DNA from: Serratia bockelmannii
GTDB taxonomy: Bacteria; Pseudomonadota; Gammaproteobacteria; Enterobacterales; Enterobacteriaceae
DNA: 64,000 nucleotides
Reading direction: 5' to 3'
Assembly (NCBI RefSeq): GCF_008011855.1
Contig: NZ_VOUX01000033.1
Coordinates: 1,116,001-1,180,000, forward strand
The notes beneath the pieces were generated by a model. That model was not told where the DNA came from. It worked only from the letters and a program-made list of their open reading frames with translations, and did not search any database. Shown here piece after piece: positions 53,331 through 62,618 of the stretch. Position numbers and translations under genes: made by a program. The stretch's first letter is position 1. Every line of letters begins with the position of its first letter.

Positions 53331-54817
53331 AAGGCACTCCCGGTCGCGTGAAGCATGATGTGGTTGGATTCGATGTCGTCGCCGGTCAGCTCGGCGACGA
53401 TGTGGCCGCCGCGAAACACCAGCACGCGGTCGCACACGCCGATGATCTCCGGCAGTTCGGAGGAAATCATGATGATGGAGATGCCCTGCTGGGTCAGTTG
53501 CTGCATCAGCTGGTAGATCTCGGCCTTGGCGCCCACGTCGATGCCGCGCGTCGGCTCGTCGAAGATCAGGATGTTGCAGTCGTTGTTGAGCCAGCGGGCG
53601 ATCACCACCTTCTGCTGGTTGCCGCCGCTCAGGGTGCTGACGGCGGTCTCAGCGTCCGGGGTTTTCACCCCCACGGCGCGGATCAGCCGCTGCACCACGT
53701 CGCGATCCTTGCGGGCGCTGACGAAGATCTTGCCGCGCCGGTGGTGCCGGTTGAGGGTGACGTTCTGCGCCACCGAGAACGGCAGCACCAGGCCCTCGGT
53801 TTTGCGGCTCTCCGGCAGCAGGCCGATGCCCTGCGCCAGCGCCTGCGCTGGGGAGCGCAGCGCCGCCGGTTGGCCGCCGAGGCGGACACGTTTACGGTGG
53901 CAGCGGCTGGCGCCGATCAGCGCCGAAACGGTCTCGGTGCGCCCGGAGCCCACCAGCCCGGCGAAGCCGAGGATCTCGCCCTTGTGCAGGTGAAAACGGT
54001 CGGTCGCGCCGTGCTTCTCGCGCTGGATCTCCGCCTCCAGCAGCACCGTCGCGGTATCGACCGGGTGCTGTTTCACCGGGAAGGCGTTCTCGATTTTGCG
54101 CCCGACCATCAGCCGCACCAGCTCTTCCACGTTGGTGTCGCCGGTGGCCAGCGTTTCGATGTAGGCGCCGTCGCGCAGCACAGTGATGCGATCGCAGATG
54201 GTGAAAATCTCGTCCAGGTGGTGCGAGATAAACACCATGCCGACGCCCAGCAGCCGCAGATCGTTCATCACGCTGAACAGGTGCTCGGCCTCGCCTGGCG
54301 TCAGCGTGGCGGTCGGCTCATCCAGCACCAGCACCCGCGCCTCCAGCGACAGCGCCTTGGCGATCTCAACGAACTGCTGCTGCGCCACGCTCAGCTGCTC
54401 CACCGGGCAATCGAGATCGATAGCCACCGTCAGCCGCTTGAAGATCGCCTCGGCCTTGCGCCGCATCGCCCGCCGATCCAGCAGGCCCCAGCGGTTCCTG
54501 ATCTCCCGGTTGAGGAAGATGTTGTCGATGGCGCTCATGTAGGGAATCAACGAGAATTCCTGAAAAATAATGCCGACCCCGGCCTCGATCGCCTGGCGAT
54601 AGTTGTTAAAGCGGCGCTGCTCGCCGTCGATAAAAATATCGCCCTCGTCCGGCTGATAGATGCCACACATGATTTTCACCAGCGTCGATTTGCCGGCGCC
54701 GTTTTCGCCCAGCAGGGCGTGCACCTCGCCGCGTTGAATGGCCAGATCGATGCCGTCCAGCGCCTTCACGCCGGGAAAGCTCTTTTTTATTCGCTTCAGT
54801 TCCAGTAAAGGTGTCAC
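53327..54817 (-). CDS. Sugar ABC transporter ATPase, duplicated (RbsA/XylG type)
   Basis: 496 residues with two ABC cassettes. First: Walker [13 protein letters not shown] near 36, signature [15 protein letters not shown], Walker [13 protein letters not shown]. Second: degenerate Walker [10 protein letters not shown], signature [15 protein letters not shown], Walker [20 protein letters not shown] start with GGAGGG upstream. Coupled to the permease gene. Confidence 0.92.
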   Translation of the reverse strand: MTPLLELKRIKKSFPGVKALDGIDLAIQRGEVHALLGENGAGKSTLVKIMCGIYQPDEGDIFIDGEQRRFNNYRQAIEAGVGIIFQEFSLIPYMSAIDNIFLNREIRNRWGLLDRRAMRRKAEAIFKRLTVAIDLDCPVEQLSVAQQQFVEIAKALSLEARVLVLDEPTATLTPGEAEHLFSVMNDLRLLGVGMVFISHHLDEIFTICDRITVLRDGAYIETLATGDTNVEELVRLMVGRKIENAFPVKQHPVDTATVLLEAEIQREKHGATDRFHLHKGEILGFAGLVGSGRTETVSALIGASRCHRKRVRLGGQPAALRSPAQALAQGIGLLPESRKTEGLVLPFSVAQNVTLNRHHRRGKIFVSARKDRDVVQRLIRAVGVKTPDAETAVSTLSGGNQQKVVIARWLNNDCNILIFDEPTRGIDVGAKAEIYQLMQQLTQQGISIIMISSELPEIIGVCDRVLVFRGGHIVAELTGDDIESNHIMLHATGSAL

Positions 54818-54838
54818 CGTATTGCCCTCCGCACCGAA

Positions 54839-54858
54839 CGCCCCGCCGCAGCGGGGCG
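54839..54858. terminator. Intra-operon hairpin after the sugar-binding protein gene
   Basis: Perfect 8-bp stem CGCCCCGC / GCGGGGCG with a CGCA loop between the binding-protein and ATPase genes; likely protects the binding-protein mRNA 3' end or attenuates read-through. Confidence 0.6.
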
Positions 54859-54871
54859 AACCCGGCTGCTG

Positions 54872-55789
54872 TTACCAGCTAAAGCCGGCCGCATTGCTGC
54901 GGTCGATCAGCTTCACTTTGACCGGCACGGTTTTCGGCACCGTGGCGCCCCAGTAGCGGGCCAGCGCAATGCCGAGCGCAATGCGCAGCTGGTCGCGCGG
55001 GAACTGCGCCGAAGTGGCGATGAACGGCGAATTCGGCTTGAGGATCTCTTTGATGGCTTCCGGCTGGCCGTCGACGCTCACCAGCTTGACCTTGGCGCCG
55101 TTGCTTTCGATCGCCGCCAGGGCGCCGAGCGCGCCGACGTCGTTGACGCTGAAGATGCCCGCCAGATCCGGCGCCGACTGCAGCATGTTTTCGGTCACGG
55201 TCAGCGCGGTGTCACGCTCCTGCTTGCCGTTTTGCTTGGTGACGATCTTGATGTCGGGGTATTTCTTCATCGCCGCTTCAAAGCCGCGCACGCGCTCCAG
55301 GATCGGCACCACCGGGATGCCGTCGAGGATCGCCACCTTGCCTTTGCCGCCCAGCGCTTTCGCCAGGTATTCACCCGCCTGGAAGCCGGCGTCGTAGTTT
55401 TCCGAGCCGACGAACGAATCCAGCGGCCCTTCCGCCTGCGCGTCGATTGCTACCACCACCGCGCCGGCCTTATGGGCGGAGATCACCGCCGACTGCACCC
55501 CCACCGAATCGGTCGGGTTGATCAGCAGGATATCCACCTTCTTCTGCAGCATGTCTTCCACGTCGCCGATCTGTTTGGCGACGTCATGGCGCGCATCGGC
55601 CACGTACACCTTGGCGCCGATATCCGCCGCCGCCTGATCCAGCGCCTGCTTCATGGTGACGAAGTAGTCGTTGTTCATTTCCTGGAACGACATACCGATA
55701 GTGATTTGCTTGGCCAGCGCCCCATGGCTGGCCGCCAACATTCCACCGGCGACGATAAAAGGCAGGGTCTTTTTGAATAATGAAAACAT
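54872..55789 (-). CDS. Periplasmic sugar-binding protein (RbsB type)
   Basis: 305 residues with signal peptide (LFKKTLPFIVAGGMLAASHGALA). Mature part ITIGMSFQEMNNDYFVTMKQALDQAAADIGAKVYVADARHD, QKKVDILLINPTDSVGVQSAVI, VVVAIDAQAEG and LAGIFSVNDVGALGALAAIES are typical of pentose-binding proteins. ATG 55789 has AGGAGA at good spacing. A pentulose or pentitol ligand is inferred from the operon. Confidence 0.9.
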   Translation of the reverse strand: MFSLFKKTLPFIVAGGMLAASHGALAKQITIGMSFQEMNNDYFVTMKQALDQAAADIGAKVYVADARHDVAKQIGDVEDMLQKKVDILLINPTDSVGVQSAVISAHKAGAVVVAIDAQAEGPLDSFVGSENYDAGFQAGEYLAKALGGKGKVAILDGIPVVPILERVRGFEAAMKKYPDIKIVTKQNGKQERDTALTVTENMLQSAPDLAGIFSVNDVGALGALAAIESNGAKVKLVSVDGQPEAIKEILKPNSPFIATSAQFPRDQLRIALGIALARYWGATVPKTVPVKVKLIDRSNAAGFSW

Positions 55790-55863
55790 AGCCAATTCTC
55801 CTGTAGGGAAGCTTCTTGTTGTGGTTATCAGAGCAACAGCATGTCTTTACGTTTGGCCGACCG

Positions 55864-55891
55864 GCCGGCCCCCCATTGCGGATGGGCCGGC
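55864..55891. repeat. Hairpin between dehydrogenase and binding-protein genes
   Basis: 8-bp perfect arms GCCGGCCC / GGGCCGGC with a 12-base loop in the 135-base gap inside the operon. No T-run; probably an mRNA processing or stability element. Confidence 0.5.
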
Positions 55892-55924
55892 GATCGTGAC
55901 TGCAACAGCGGTACGGCGGGAGGG

Positions 55925-56992
55925 TCAGGGAACCAGGATCACCTTGATAGAGTCGGTCGAGTCCGCCAGGGCGAAGGCTTCATCCCAGTCGTTCAATGAA
56001 TAGCTGTGGGTAACCACGCCGTTGGAAGTCACCAGCCCGCGCTCGAACAGATCGATGGCGATTTCATAGCTGTAGGGCGCCAGGTGCGCGCCGCGAATGT
56101 CCAGCTCCTTGCGATCGCCGATGATGGACCAATCGACGGTGGTTTCCTTACCGAACACGCTGAACTCCACGAAGCGGCCCAGCTTGCGGATCATCTGCAG
56201 CCCCTGGGTGACGCCGATCGGCGCGCCGGTGGCCTCGATGTAGACGTCGCAGCCGTAGCCGCCGGTCAGCGATTTGACGATCTGGTCGGCGTCTTCCTTC
56301 AGCGGGTTGATCACCACGTCGGCGCCGAATTCCTTCGCCAGCGCCAGCCGCTCGTCGATGGCATCGATCACGATCAGTTTCTTCGGCGTCTTCAGGCGCG
56401 CCACCTGCACCATGCACAGCCCGAGCGGCCCGGCGCCGGCCAGCACCACCACGTCGTCCAGTTGGATGTCGCCGCGCGCCACGGTGTGAATGGCGCAGGC
56501 CATCGGTTCGATCAGTACCGCGTCTTCATGGCTCAGGCTTTCCGGGATCTTGTGCACGATGGCGTTCTCGGAAAAACGCATGTATTCCGCCATGCCGCCC
56601 TCCGCCACGTCTTTCTGGAAGCCGTAAATGTTATGCGTCTCACACATCCAGTAACTGCCGGATTTGCAGTAGCGGCACTCCCAGCACGGCACGATCTGCT
56701 CGGCGATCACCCGCTCGCCGATCCGGTATTTGCCTTCCACGCCCTCGCCCAGCGCGGCGATGCGGCCGTAGAACTCATGCCCCGGCACCACCGGCGGTTT
56801 GACCCACGGGTTCTCTCCCCAAAACATCTGCGCGCCGTTCTTGCATTTGCAGTCGCCGGCGCAGATGCCGCAGCCTTCCACCTTGATCACCAGCTCGCGC
56901 GCCTTCGGCAGCGGCGTAGGCACCTGTTCGAAACGATAATCCTGCGGGCCGTGGCAAACGACCGCGTGCATTTTTTCCGGCAACTGGTTCAT
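55925..56992 (-). CDS. Zinc-dependent polyol dehydrogenase (medium-chain ADH family)
   Basis: 355 residues. Catalytic zinc site CGICAGDCK with PGHEFYGRIAALGEGV (His, Glu), structural zinc cysteines in QIVPCWECRYCKSGSYWMCETHN, and Rossmann VVVLAGAGPLGLCMVQVARLK. Closest to the erythritol/threitol-type branch of sugar-alcohol dehydrogenases. First gene of the operon; ATG 56992 follows GGAGGAAGAG. With LyxK and two epimerases downstream, oxidation of a pentitol to L-xylulose is the likely role (inference). Confidence 0.85.
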   Translation of the reverse strand: MNQLPEKMHAVVCHGPQDYRFEQVPTPLPKARELVIKVEGCGICAGDCKCKNGAQMFWGENPWVKPPVVPGHEFYGRIAALGEGVEGKYRIGERVIAEQIVPCWECRYCKSGSYWMCETHNIYGFQKDVAEGGMAEYMRFSENAIVHKIPESLSHEDAVLIEPMACAIHTVARGDIQLDDVVVLAGAGPLGLCMVQVARLKTPKKLIVIDAIDERLALAKEFGADVVINPLKEDADQIVKSLTGGYGCDVYIEATGAPIGVTQGLQMIRKLGRFVEFSVFGKETTVDWSIIGDRKELDIRGAHLAPYSYEIAIDLFERGLVTSNGVVTHSYSLNDWDEAFALADSTDSIKVILVP

Positions 56993-57011
56993 CTCTTCCT
57001 CCAATACACTC

Positions 57012-57026
57012 GTTAAACGCTTTAAC
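57012..57026. promoter_or_regulatory. LacI-type palindrome upstream of the polyol operon
   Basis: GTTAAA-CGC-TTTAAC, perfect 6-bp arms about a central CGC, 20 bases before the dehydrogenase start. The shape is like operators of LacI-family repressors. Confidence 0.5.
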
Positions 57027-57032
57027 TTTATT

Positions 57033-57146
57033 AATGTTGACGTTGTCATTTTTATCCAACAAAAAACAAGCAACGAAACAACATGATAAATTTCAATGAA
57101 TTAATCATCACACATCCCGAAAACTCAAAATGACAACGTGAACATT
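57033..57146. promoter_or_regulatory. Paired 20-bp inverted operator-like sites
   Basis: AATGTTGACGTTGTCATTTT (57033-57052) and its reverse complement with one mismatch (57127-57146). Centres are 94 bp apart, about nine helical turns. Each contains a TGAC-N3-GTCA-like dyad. They flank the AT-rich promoter of the polyol operon. The rest of the 354-base gap 56993-57346 shows no gene. Confidence 0.6.
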
Positions 57147-57346
57147 GATCGACATATAACCAAAGCTGCAAAAATAATTGTTTGAGCAAAATCACAGTTC
57201 GTTAACATTGCGGCTAAAAATGCTACAAATGCGGATCGCGATCCCATTTAAAGGATCGATGAGGATCGGGAGATGATCGAAACGGCGGGAAGAAGATGAT
57301 TGGCAGGAATGCGGGCCAGGCATCGCACCCGGCCCGATAAAGCGGG

Positions 57347-57679
<333 letters not shown>

Positions 57680-57824
57680 TTAGTAATACACAGATTCATT
57701 TGCTTACGGCCACATGGCACCAAGATACAGGTTTGTGGCGGTCCGGCACAACAGTGATTGCCTTATCTTACCCACTTTGCCCCGGCGGCCAAAACCCAAA
57801 GCGCCGCCTTCATGATCTGACCCC

Positions 57825-58892
57825 CTATTCACGCTCGGCGGCGGTACAAACCTGGAGCAGATCCCCCAACTCTTCCAGCTGCTGCGCCAGCTCCATGCTG
57901 AGCCAAACGTAGCCGTAAATCGGCGCTTCGCCGTGCTGGCCGAGGCTGACCTCCTGCATCAGCGTTTTCAGCTCGCCGGCGATCTCCGCCAACTGCCCCG
58001 CCACCGCCTGCCGCTGCGCCTGCGGCCCTTCGCGCATCAGCACCGCCAGCGATTCCAGCGAGCTCAGCGTCAGCAGTTGGGTACTGCGCAGCGTGCGGGC
58101 GTTCAACATGATGAAGTGCGTTTCGCGCGAGGCCCAGTAGGCGTCGGCCATCAGCTCCAGCGTACACACCAAATTGCGGCTGAGGGTTTGCACCGCCTCG
58201 AACACCGCTTTGGGGATGCGGGTTTCCTTGCTGGCGGGCACGATCAGGCTGCGCAGCTTCACCACCTGATTCAACAGATCCTTGAGCTGCGGCTCCAGCC
58301 GCGGCCGCTCGATAACGTTCGGCGAAAAATACGCGCCGTAGAGGCGGGCGGCGGTTTGCAGGCAGTCCGCCATTTGCATGCGCCACAGAATGTAGGCGCG
58401 CTGTGGGTAGATGCTGGTGAACAGCAGCGCCAGCAGCGAACCGAAGATCACGTCGCCGCTGCGCCACAGCGCGGTGTGCATGTCACCGGCGCCCGCGCCG
58501 CATACCACCGCCAGCGTGATCCCCACCAGCAGCGCCATATACGGCCGTTTGCCGAGCGTCAGGTAACCGCAGACGAACATCACCACGCCGCACCAAGCCA
58601 GCATCAGCGGCAGCGAATAGAGTTCCAGATACAGGGCGATCAGGCCGGACGCGGCGCCGAACACCGTGCCGGCAATGCGTTGCAGCGCCCGCTGCAGCAC
58701 GTTGCCCCAAAACGAGATCGGCCCCATCACCACCACCAGGGTGATCAGCGGCCAGGTGCCTTCGGGCACCGCCAGCAGGCGGATCAGCAGAAAGGTCAGA
58801 ATAAACGCCAGCCCGATGCGCACGCCGTGTACGATGCGGTAGTGGCGATAGGTCAGCAGTTCAAGGGAAGAGATTTTTCGATCGAGGCGCAC
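57825..58892 (-). CDS. yeeA: FUSC/aromatic-acid-exporter-like membrane protein YeeA
   Basis: 355 residues from a GTG start with GGAGG five bases upstream; the longer frame upstream lacks homology. N-terminal helices (YRHYRIVHGVRIGLAFILTFLLIRLLAVPEGTWPLITLVVVMGPISFWGNVLQRALQRIAGT) followed by a cytoplasmic helical domain (ERPRLEPQLKDLLNQVVKLRSLIVPASKETRIPK, NRNLVCTLELMADAYWASR) match E. coli YeeA closely. Function unproven; the family includes efflux components. Confidence 0.9.
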   Translation of the reverse strand: MRLDRKISSLELLTYRHYRIVHGVRIGLAFILTFLLIRLLAVPEGTWPLITLVVVMGPISFWGNVLQRALQRIAGTVFGAASGLIALYLELYSLPLMLAWCGVVMFVCGYLTLGKRPYMALLVGITLAVVCGAGAGDMHTALWRSGDVIFGSLLALLFTSIYPQRAYILWRMQMADCLQTAARLYGAYFSPNVIERPRLEPQLKDLLNQVVKLRSLIVPASKETRIPKAVFEAVQTLSRNLVCTLELMADAYWASRETHFIMLNARTLRSTQLLTLSSLESLAVLMREGPQAQRQAVAGQLAEIAGELKTLMQEVSLGQHGEAPIYGYVWLSMELAQQLEELGDLLQVCTAAERE

Positions 58893-58986
58893 GATGCCTC
58901 CGATAAAGACCAGCCAGGCCGCTATTTTAGCGGAGGAAGCCCGGCGAGGAAAAGGCGAATGAGGCGTCCCCCATTCGCGGTCAGGC

Positions 58987-59754
58987 TCAGGCGGCGTACT
59001 TGTCGACCAGCGCGCGCAGAACGGCGGCGGTTTCAACATCCATCACGCCGTCATACTTCTGCTGACGGAAGTGCAGCTGGAACGCGCGCACCAGCTGGCG
59101 ATAGCCTTCTGCGGTGTTCGCCGCCGAGGTGTCGTAGCCATATTGGGCGAACAGTTTCAGCAAATCGGCCTGCGCCGGCAGGCCCTGGCTGCAGTATTCC
59201 TGCTGGCGCTGCTGCTTGGTCGCTTCGTCATACCAGGCGCCGACGCCGGCCTGATACAGCTGCTGCCACGGGAACTGCGGGCCCGGATCGCTCTTGCGGC
59301 CCGGCGCGATATCGGAGTGCGCCACCACGTTCACCGGCGAGATGTCCGGATAACGCTGCAGGATGTTCTGCGCCAGCTGGGTGACCGCCTCGATCTGCTG
59401 CGGATTGAACGGCGGGAAGGTGATGTTTCCACCGTCGCCGCTCGCCAGGTTAACGATCTCGATGCCGATCGAGGTGTCGTTGATATTGCTGCGGGTGCCC
59501 CACTGGCTGGTGCCGGCATGCCAGGCGCGCTCGTTCTCGTCCACCAGGTTGAAAATGCGCACGCCGCTGAAGCCGGCGGCCTGATAGGTGGCCTCAGTCG
59601 GATCCGGCACCAGATAGTGCGCGCTGACCGATTTTCCGGTCAACGACTTCACCGAGTCGGCGAAGTTTTGCGCCGTGTAGTGCAGCACCAGAAAACGCAC
59701 GCGGTGGCCGAAGCTGGCGACCGATCGGTAGCTATTGTAATCAATCTTGTACAT
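58987..59754 (-). CDS. N-acetylmuramoyl-L-alanine amidase (Amidase_2) with peptidoglycan-binding domain
   Basis: 255 residues, no signal peptide visible at the chosen ATG. The catalytic zinc amidase shows VLHYTAQNFADSV (first His), SAHYLVP, NERAWHAGTSQWG, SIGIEIVN, VNVVAHSDIAPGRKSDPGPQFPW (second His and Asp). A C-terminal PG-binding three-helix domain spans about 190-253. Similar to AmiD/AmpDh3 but without lipoprotein signal, so export or a lysis-dependent route is open. Divergent from an S24-type repressor with operator-like repeats in the 175-base gap. Confidence 0.87.
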   Translation of the reverse strand: MYKIDYNSYRSVASFGHRVRFLVLHYTAQNFADSVKSLTGKSVSAHYLVPDPTEATYQAAGFSGVRIFNLVDENERAWHAGTSQWGTRSNINDTSIGIEIVNLASGDGGNITFPPFNPQQIEAVTQLAQNILQRYPDISPVNVVAHSDIAPGRKSDPGPQFPWQQLYQAGVGAWYDEATKQQRQQEYCSQGLPAQADLLKLFAQYGYDTSAANTAEGYRQLVRAFQLHFRQQKYDGVMDVETAAVLRALVDKYAA

Positions 59755-59847
59755 CGTAAAGTCCCTCTCTCGTTTGATTTCACTGAGCGGCCCCTCATCA
59801 TGACAGGCCGCCCCGCACAGGTGAACCCTTGGCTCACCCTTTTTGTT

Positions 59848-59911
59848 TTAGCTAATTGCTAAATCATGCGCAAGTGTTTTTAGCAAAATCGTTATTTACC
59901 TTTTTGCTAAA
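59848..59911. promoter_or_regulatory. Operator-like inverted repeats between amidase and S24 repressor genes
   Basis: Site 1: TTAGC-TAATT-GCTAA (59848-59862), perfect arms. Site 2: TTTAGCAAAA (59879-59888) with TTTTGCTAAA (59902-59911), perfect 10-bp arms 13 bases apart. All share a TTAGC half-site, so they are probably bound by the repressor encoded at 59930. Confidence 0.65.
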
Positions 59912-59929
59912 GAGTGCGATCATTGCACG

Positions 59930-60676
59930 ATGGAAACTAAAGAAATCAGGCGCAACAATCTGCGCGAATTGATGGCCCGCTACGCCCGGCAAGGCGTCAA
60001 CCAGAATGAATTCGCCACGCTGGTTGAGTCTTCCGCGCCAACGCTGAGCCAAATCATCGGGGAAAAATCCTCCCGCAATCTTGGCGACAATCTGGCCAGG
60101 CGGATCGAGGCCAAGCTGAATTTGCCCAAGGGCTGGTTCGACGTGTTTCACGAAAAGCAGCTGGTGCGCCCGTTTGACAACGTGGCGGCGGAGTCGGACT
60201 TCCAGCCCGCCCGTTTAAAACCGGTGGTATGGGAAGATACCGAACAGGACAAGGAAGAGTTTGTGGAGATCCCGCTGCTGGATATCGATTTTTCCGCCGG
60301 CGACGGCTGCTACGAAATCGTCGATCGCGAGGAGTTTTCGCTGATCTTCCGCCGTTACTATCTGCACAAGATGGGGGTGGCGGTCAACGCCGCGCGCATT
60401 ATCCGCATCTCCGGCTCCAGCATGGAACCGCGTCTGCAGGATGGCGACGTGGTCGGCATCAACACCGACGACACGCGCATCCGCGAGGGCAAGACCTATG
60501 CCATCCGCCACGGCAATTTGCTGCGGGTGAAGGTGCTGATCGAGCAGCCGGACGGCGGCGTCATCATCCGCTCCCTCAACCGTGAAGAGTACCAGGACGA
60601 GCATCTCAGCTATCAGCAGCGCAAGGAGCAACTGGTGGTGCTCGGCCGCGTCTTCTGGTCCTCTTCGTCCTGGTAG
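59930..60676 (+). CDS. Phage-repressor-like S24 transcriptional regulator
   Basis: 248 residues. N-terminal helix-turn-helix (VNQNEFATLVESSAPTLSQIIGEK, about 23-46) and a LexA/CI-type S24 domain: candidate cleavage Ala123-Gly124 (DFSAGDG), catalytic Ser164 in SGSSMEPRLQDGDVV and Lys201 in LLRVKVL. All residues for RecA-stimulated self-cleavage are present, though many such repressors are not cleaved in practice. No other phage genes lie around it. The divergent amidase gene is the likely target besides itself. Confidence 0.88.
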   Translation: METKEIRRNNLRELMARYARQGVNQNEFATLVESSAPTLSQIIGEKSSRNLGDNLARRIEAKLNLPKGWFDVFHEKQLVRPFDNVAAESDFQPARLKPVVWEDTEQDKEEFVEIPLLDIDFSAGDGCYEIVDREEFSLIFRRYYLHKMGVAVNAARIIRISGSSMEPRLQDGDVVGINTDDTRIREGKTYAIRHGNLLRVKVLIEQPDGGVIIRSLNREEYQDEHLSYQQRKEQLVVLGRVFWSSSSW

Positions 60677-60710
60677 CAGAGCAACCTCGGGCGCCCGCTG
60701 CGCCCGGCGG

Positions 60711-61823
60711 TTATTTGAAGTCCACCACCATCTGCTGCTGGATAGACAACCCGCGAGTCGACTGCACGCAACCGGCGATGTAGTCGGTGAAGCGCGGCGG
60801 TTTCGGCATGCCCAGCTTGAGGATCTTCTCGTTGCTGAAACGCACGTTGAGCATGGCGAACGAGCCGTACAGGCGCATCGCCTTCAGCATCAGCCGCTCG
60901 TTGCACGGGCCGAAAATGTCTTTCAGCTGACGGCGCATTTTCACCAACGCGTCATACGTCACCTGCGCATACTCATCGCCCACCGGCGCTTTTTCCAGCG
61001 CTGCCGCCATGGCGCGGTCGATTTCGGCAAAGCTGACGCTGCGCTCTTCACCGGCGGAGATGTGATAAACGTCGTTCTCCAGCGTTTCGCTGTTCATCAG
61101 CATCACCAGCGCATCCGCACAGTAGTCCACCGGGATCACGTCGATATTGTCCTGCAGCGAGCACATAAACTTGCGCAGCATCAGCGCCATGCCAAACACC
61201 CAGAAAATGCTGCTGGAAGGCTGGCAGCCCAGGCGGGTGTGGCCCACGACAATCGACGGACGAGCGATGGTCAGCGGCATTTGCGGGCAGCGTTGGCGCA
61301 TCAGCTGTTCGATGGTGGATTTGGAACGCGTATATTCCACCAGATGCTCGGCATCTTCCTCAAATTCGCCGCTCTCCGCCACCAGCGAACCCGGTTCCGG
61401 GGAACAGGACATGGCGGTACCGACATGCAGAAAGCGTTTTAATCCCGGCACCTGCGCCATTCTTTCGGCAAAGGCCTGGGTGCCTTCTACGTTTACCTTC
61501 CAAATGAGCGGGTTATTACCAAATGAAGCAACGGCCGCACAGTTAATAACGTGCGTGACATTGTTAATACGTGCGTCAGTTAAAAATTCGGCCGGCTCGG
61601 AAAGGTCGCCCAACAATATATTTTCTATCGTAATTTTAGACAGCAGATTCGCGTCGATATTAAACTTTTCCATATTCGTGCGAATACGAGCCAATCCTTG
61701 CTGCGCATCATCGGCGCGCACCAGTAAAAGATAATTAATAGACTGATTTTCAATCAATAATTTTTCAAGAACTGCACCACCGAGAAAGCCGGTAGCGCCG
61801 GTTAACAGTAGCGTTTTCATCAT
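60711..61823 (-). CDS. Fatty-acyl-reductase-like extended SDR
   Basis: 370 residues. Rossmann LLLTGATGFLGGAVLEKLL with LLVRADDAQQGLARI, the thioester-reductase/fatty-acyl-reductase pattern; HVGTAMSCS serine, Y-x3-K in YTRSKSTIEQL, ARPSIVVGH. The C-terminal part (MRRQLKDIFGPCNERLMLKAMRLYGSF) has no clear match. Could reduce an acyl thioester or be a sterol-dehydratase-like enzyme; substrate unknown. Adjacent ATGs at 61823 and 61820 are both possible. A 254-base AT-rich gap follows upstream. Confidence 0.75.
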   Translation of the reverse strand: MMKTLLLTGATGFLGGAVLEKLLIENQSINYLLLVRADDAQQGLARIRTNMEKFNIDANLLSKITIENILLGDLSEPAEFLTDARINNVTHVINCAAVASFGNNPLIWKVNVEGTQAFAERMAQVPGLKRFLHVGTAMSCSPEPGSLVAESGEFEEDAEHLVEYTRSKSTIEQLMRQRCPQMPLTIARPSIVVGHTRLGCQPSSSIFWVFGMALMLRKFMCSLQDNIDVIPVDYCADALVMLMNSETLENDVYHISAGEERSVSFAEIDRAMAAALEKAPVGDEYAQVTYDALVKMRRQLKDIFGPCNERLMLKAMRLYGSFAMLNVRFSNEKILKLGMPKPPRFTDYIAGCVQSTRGLSIQQQMVVDFK

Positions 61824-62078
61824 TGTCACCCACATTGGTATTGAATGTGGGAGATTGTATCTGCGGGTATTTAAACAAATATTAAATAGAATTACGGCGC
61901 CCAGAATCACTTTTCTTAATATTATCTTAAGGAATCTTTTGAAACATCCATCGTGGCTTTAGTAACAAAAGAAGCGCGTAGATTGGATGATTAATCTCTG
62001 CCGTTTAAATACCATTGATGTAGTGCCTGATTTAATTTAACGGTCAATGTTATTTCTCTTCTCGTCCGTGGAGGACCT

Positions 62079-62285
62079 ATGACCTATAACCAAAAAATCT
62101 GGTTGGGGGTTTTACTGCTGTGCGCCCTGTTTTGGGGGGCGGTGATAAGCGGCGCCTGTTCGCTGTATAACCGGGCAGATCGCCTCAATGCGCACCAGGC
62201 GCAGAACGAGTTCGCCGCGCGCCACAGTCTGGCCCCCAGCTCGCAGCAAAGCGCGCAGGCGTCCACCTCCCCTCGGAATGGGTAG
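62079..62285 (+). CDS. Small single-pass membrane protein, unknown
   Basis: 68 residues with a good GGAGG site. One helix (about 7-27, IWLGVLLLCALFWGAVISGAC) followed by a hydrophilic Gln/Ser-rich tail. The Cys after the helix could be a lipobox-like site (SGAC), so a small lipoprotein is possible. No family recognised. Confidence 0.6.
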   Translation: MTYNQKIWLGVLLLCALFWGAVISGACSLYNRADRLNAHQAQNEFAARHSLAPSSQQSAQASTSPRNG

Positions 62286-62339
62286 GGACAAGACCCGCTA
62301 ACGATCCTATTATACCCTAAGGTTAACAGGGAGATAACG

Positions 62340-62528
62340 ATGGTTCGAAAGCTGGATAGCTTACCGCAGGCGCAACGCGAGAAAATAGAAGCCGATTTGC
62401 TGGCCATCAGCGTGATCTACAACGAGCGCTACGGCATCGCTTCGACCCAGGCGGAAACAGAACGACAGATCCCCGACCACCTGCTCCCCTACTTTCACCA
62501 GCGGCTGGATTTCTATCGCCGTGCGTAA
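62340..62528 (+). CDS. Small hypothetical protein upstream of sbcB
   Basis: 62 residues, soluble, helical, preceded by GGGAGATAACG. Sequence MVRKLDSLPQAQREKIEADL onward, ending HLLPYFHQRLDFYRRA, looks like a real conserved small protein but I do not recognise it. 54 bases after the previous small gene and 90 before sbcB. Confidence 0.6.
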   Translation: MVRKLDSLPQAQREKIEADLLAISVIYNERYGIASTQAETERQIPDHLLPYFHQRLDFYRRA

Positions 62529-62618
62529 TTGCGCGCATTTCGCTAACCGCCGCTTGGCATCGCTCCCTACGCCGTTACAATAGAGGCATATTGTATCCGC
62601 CACTGAAGAGACGCGATT

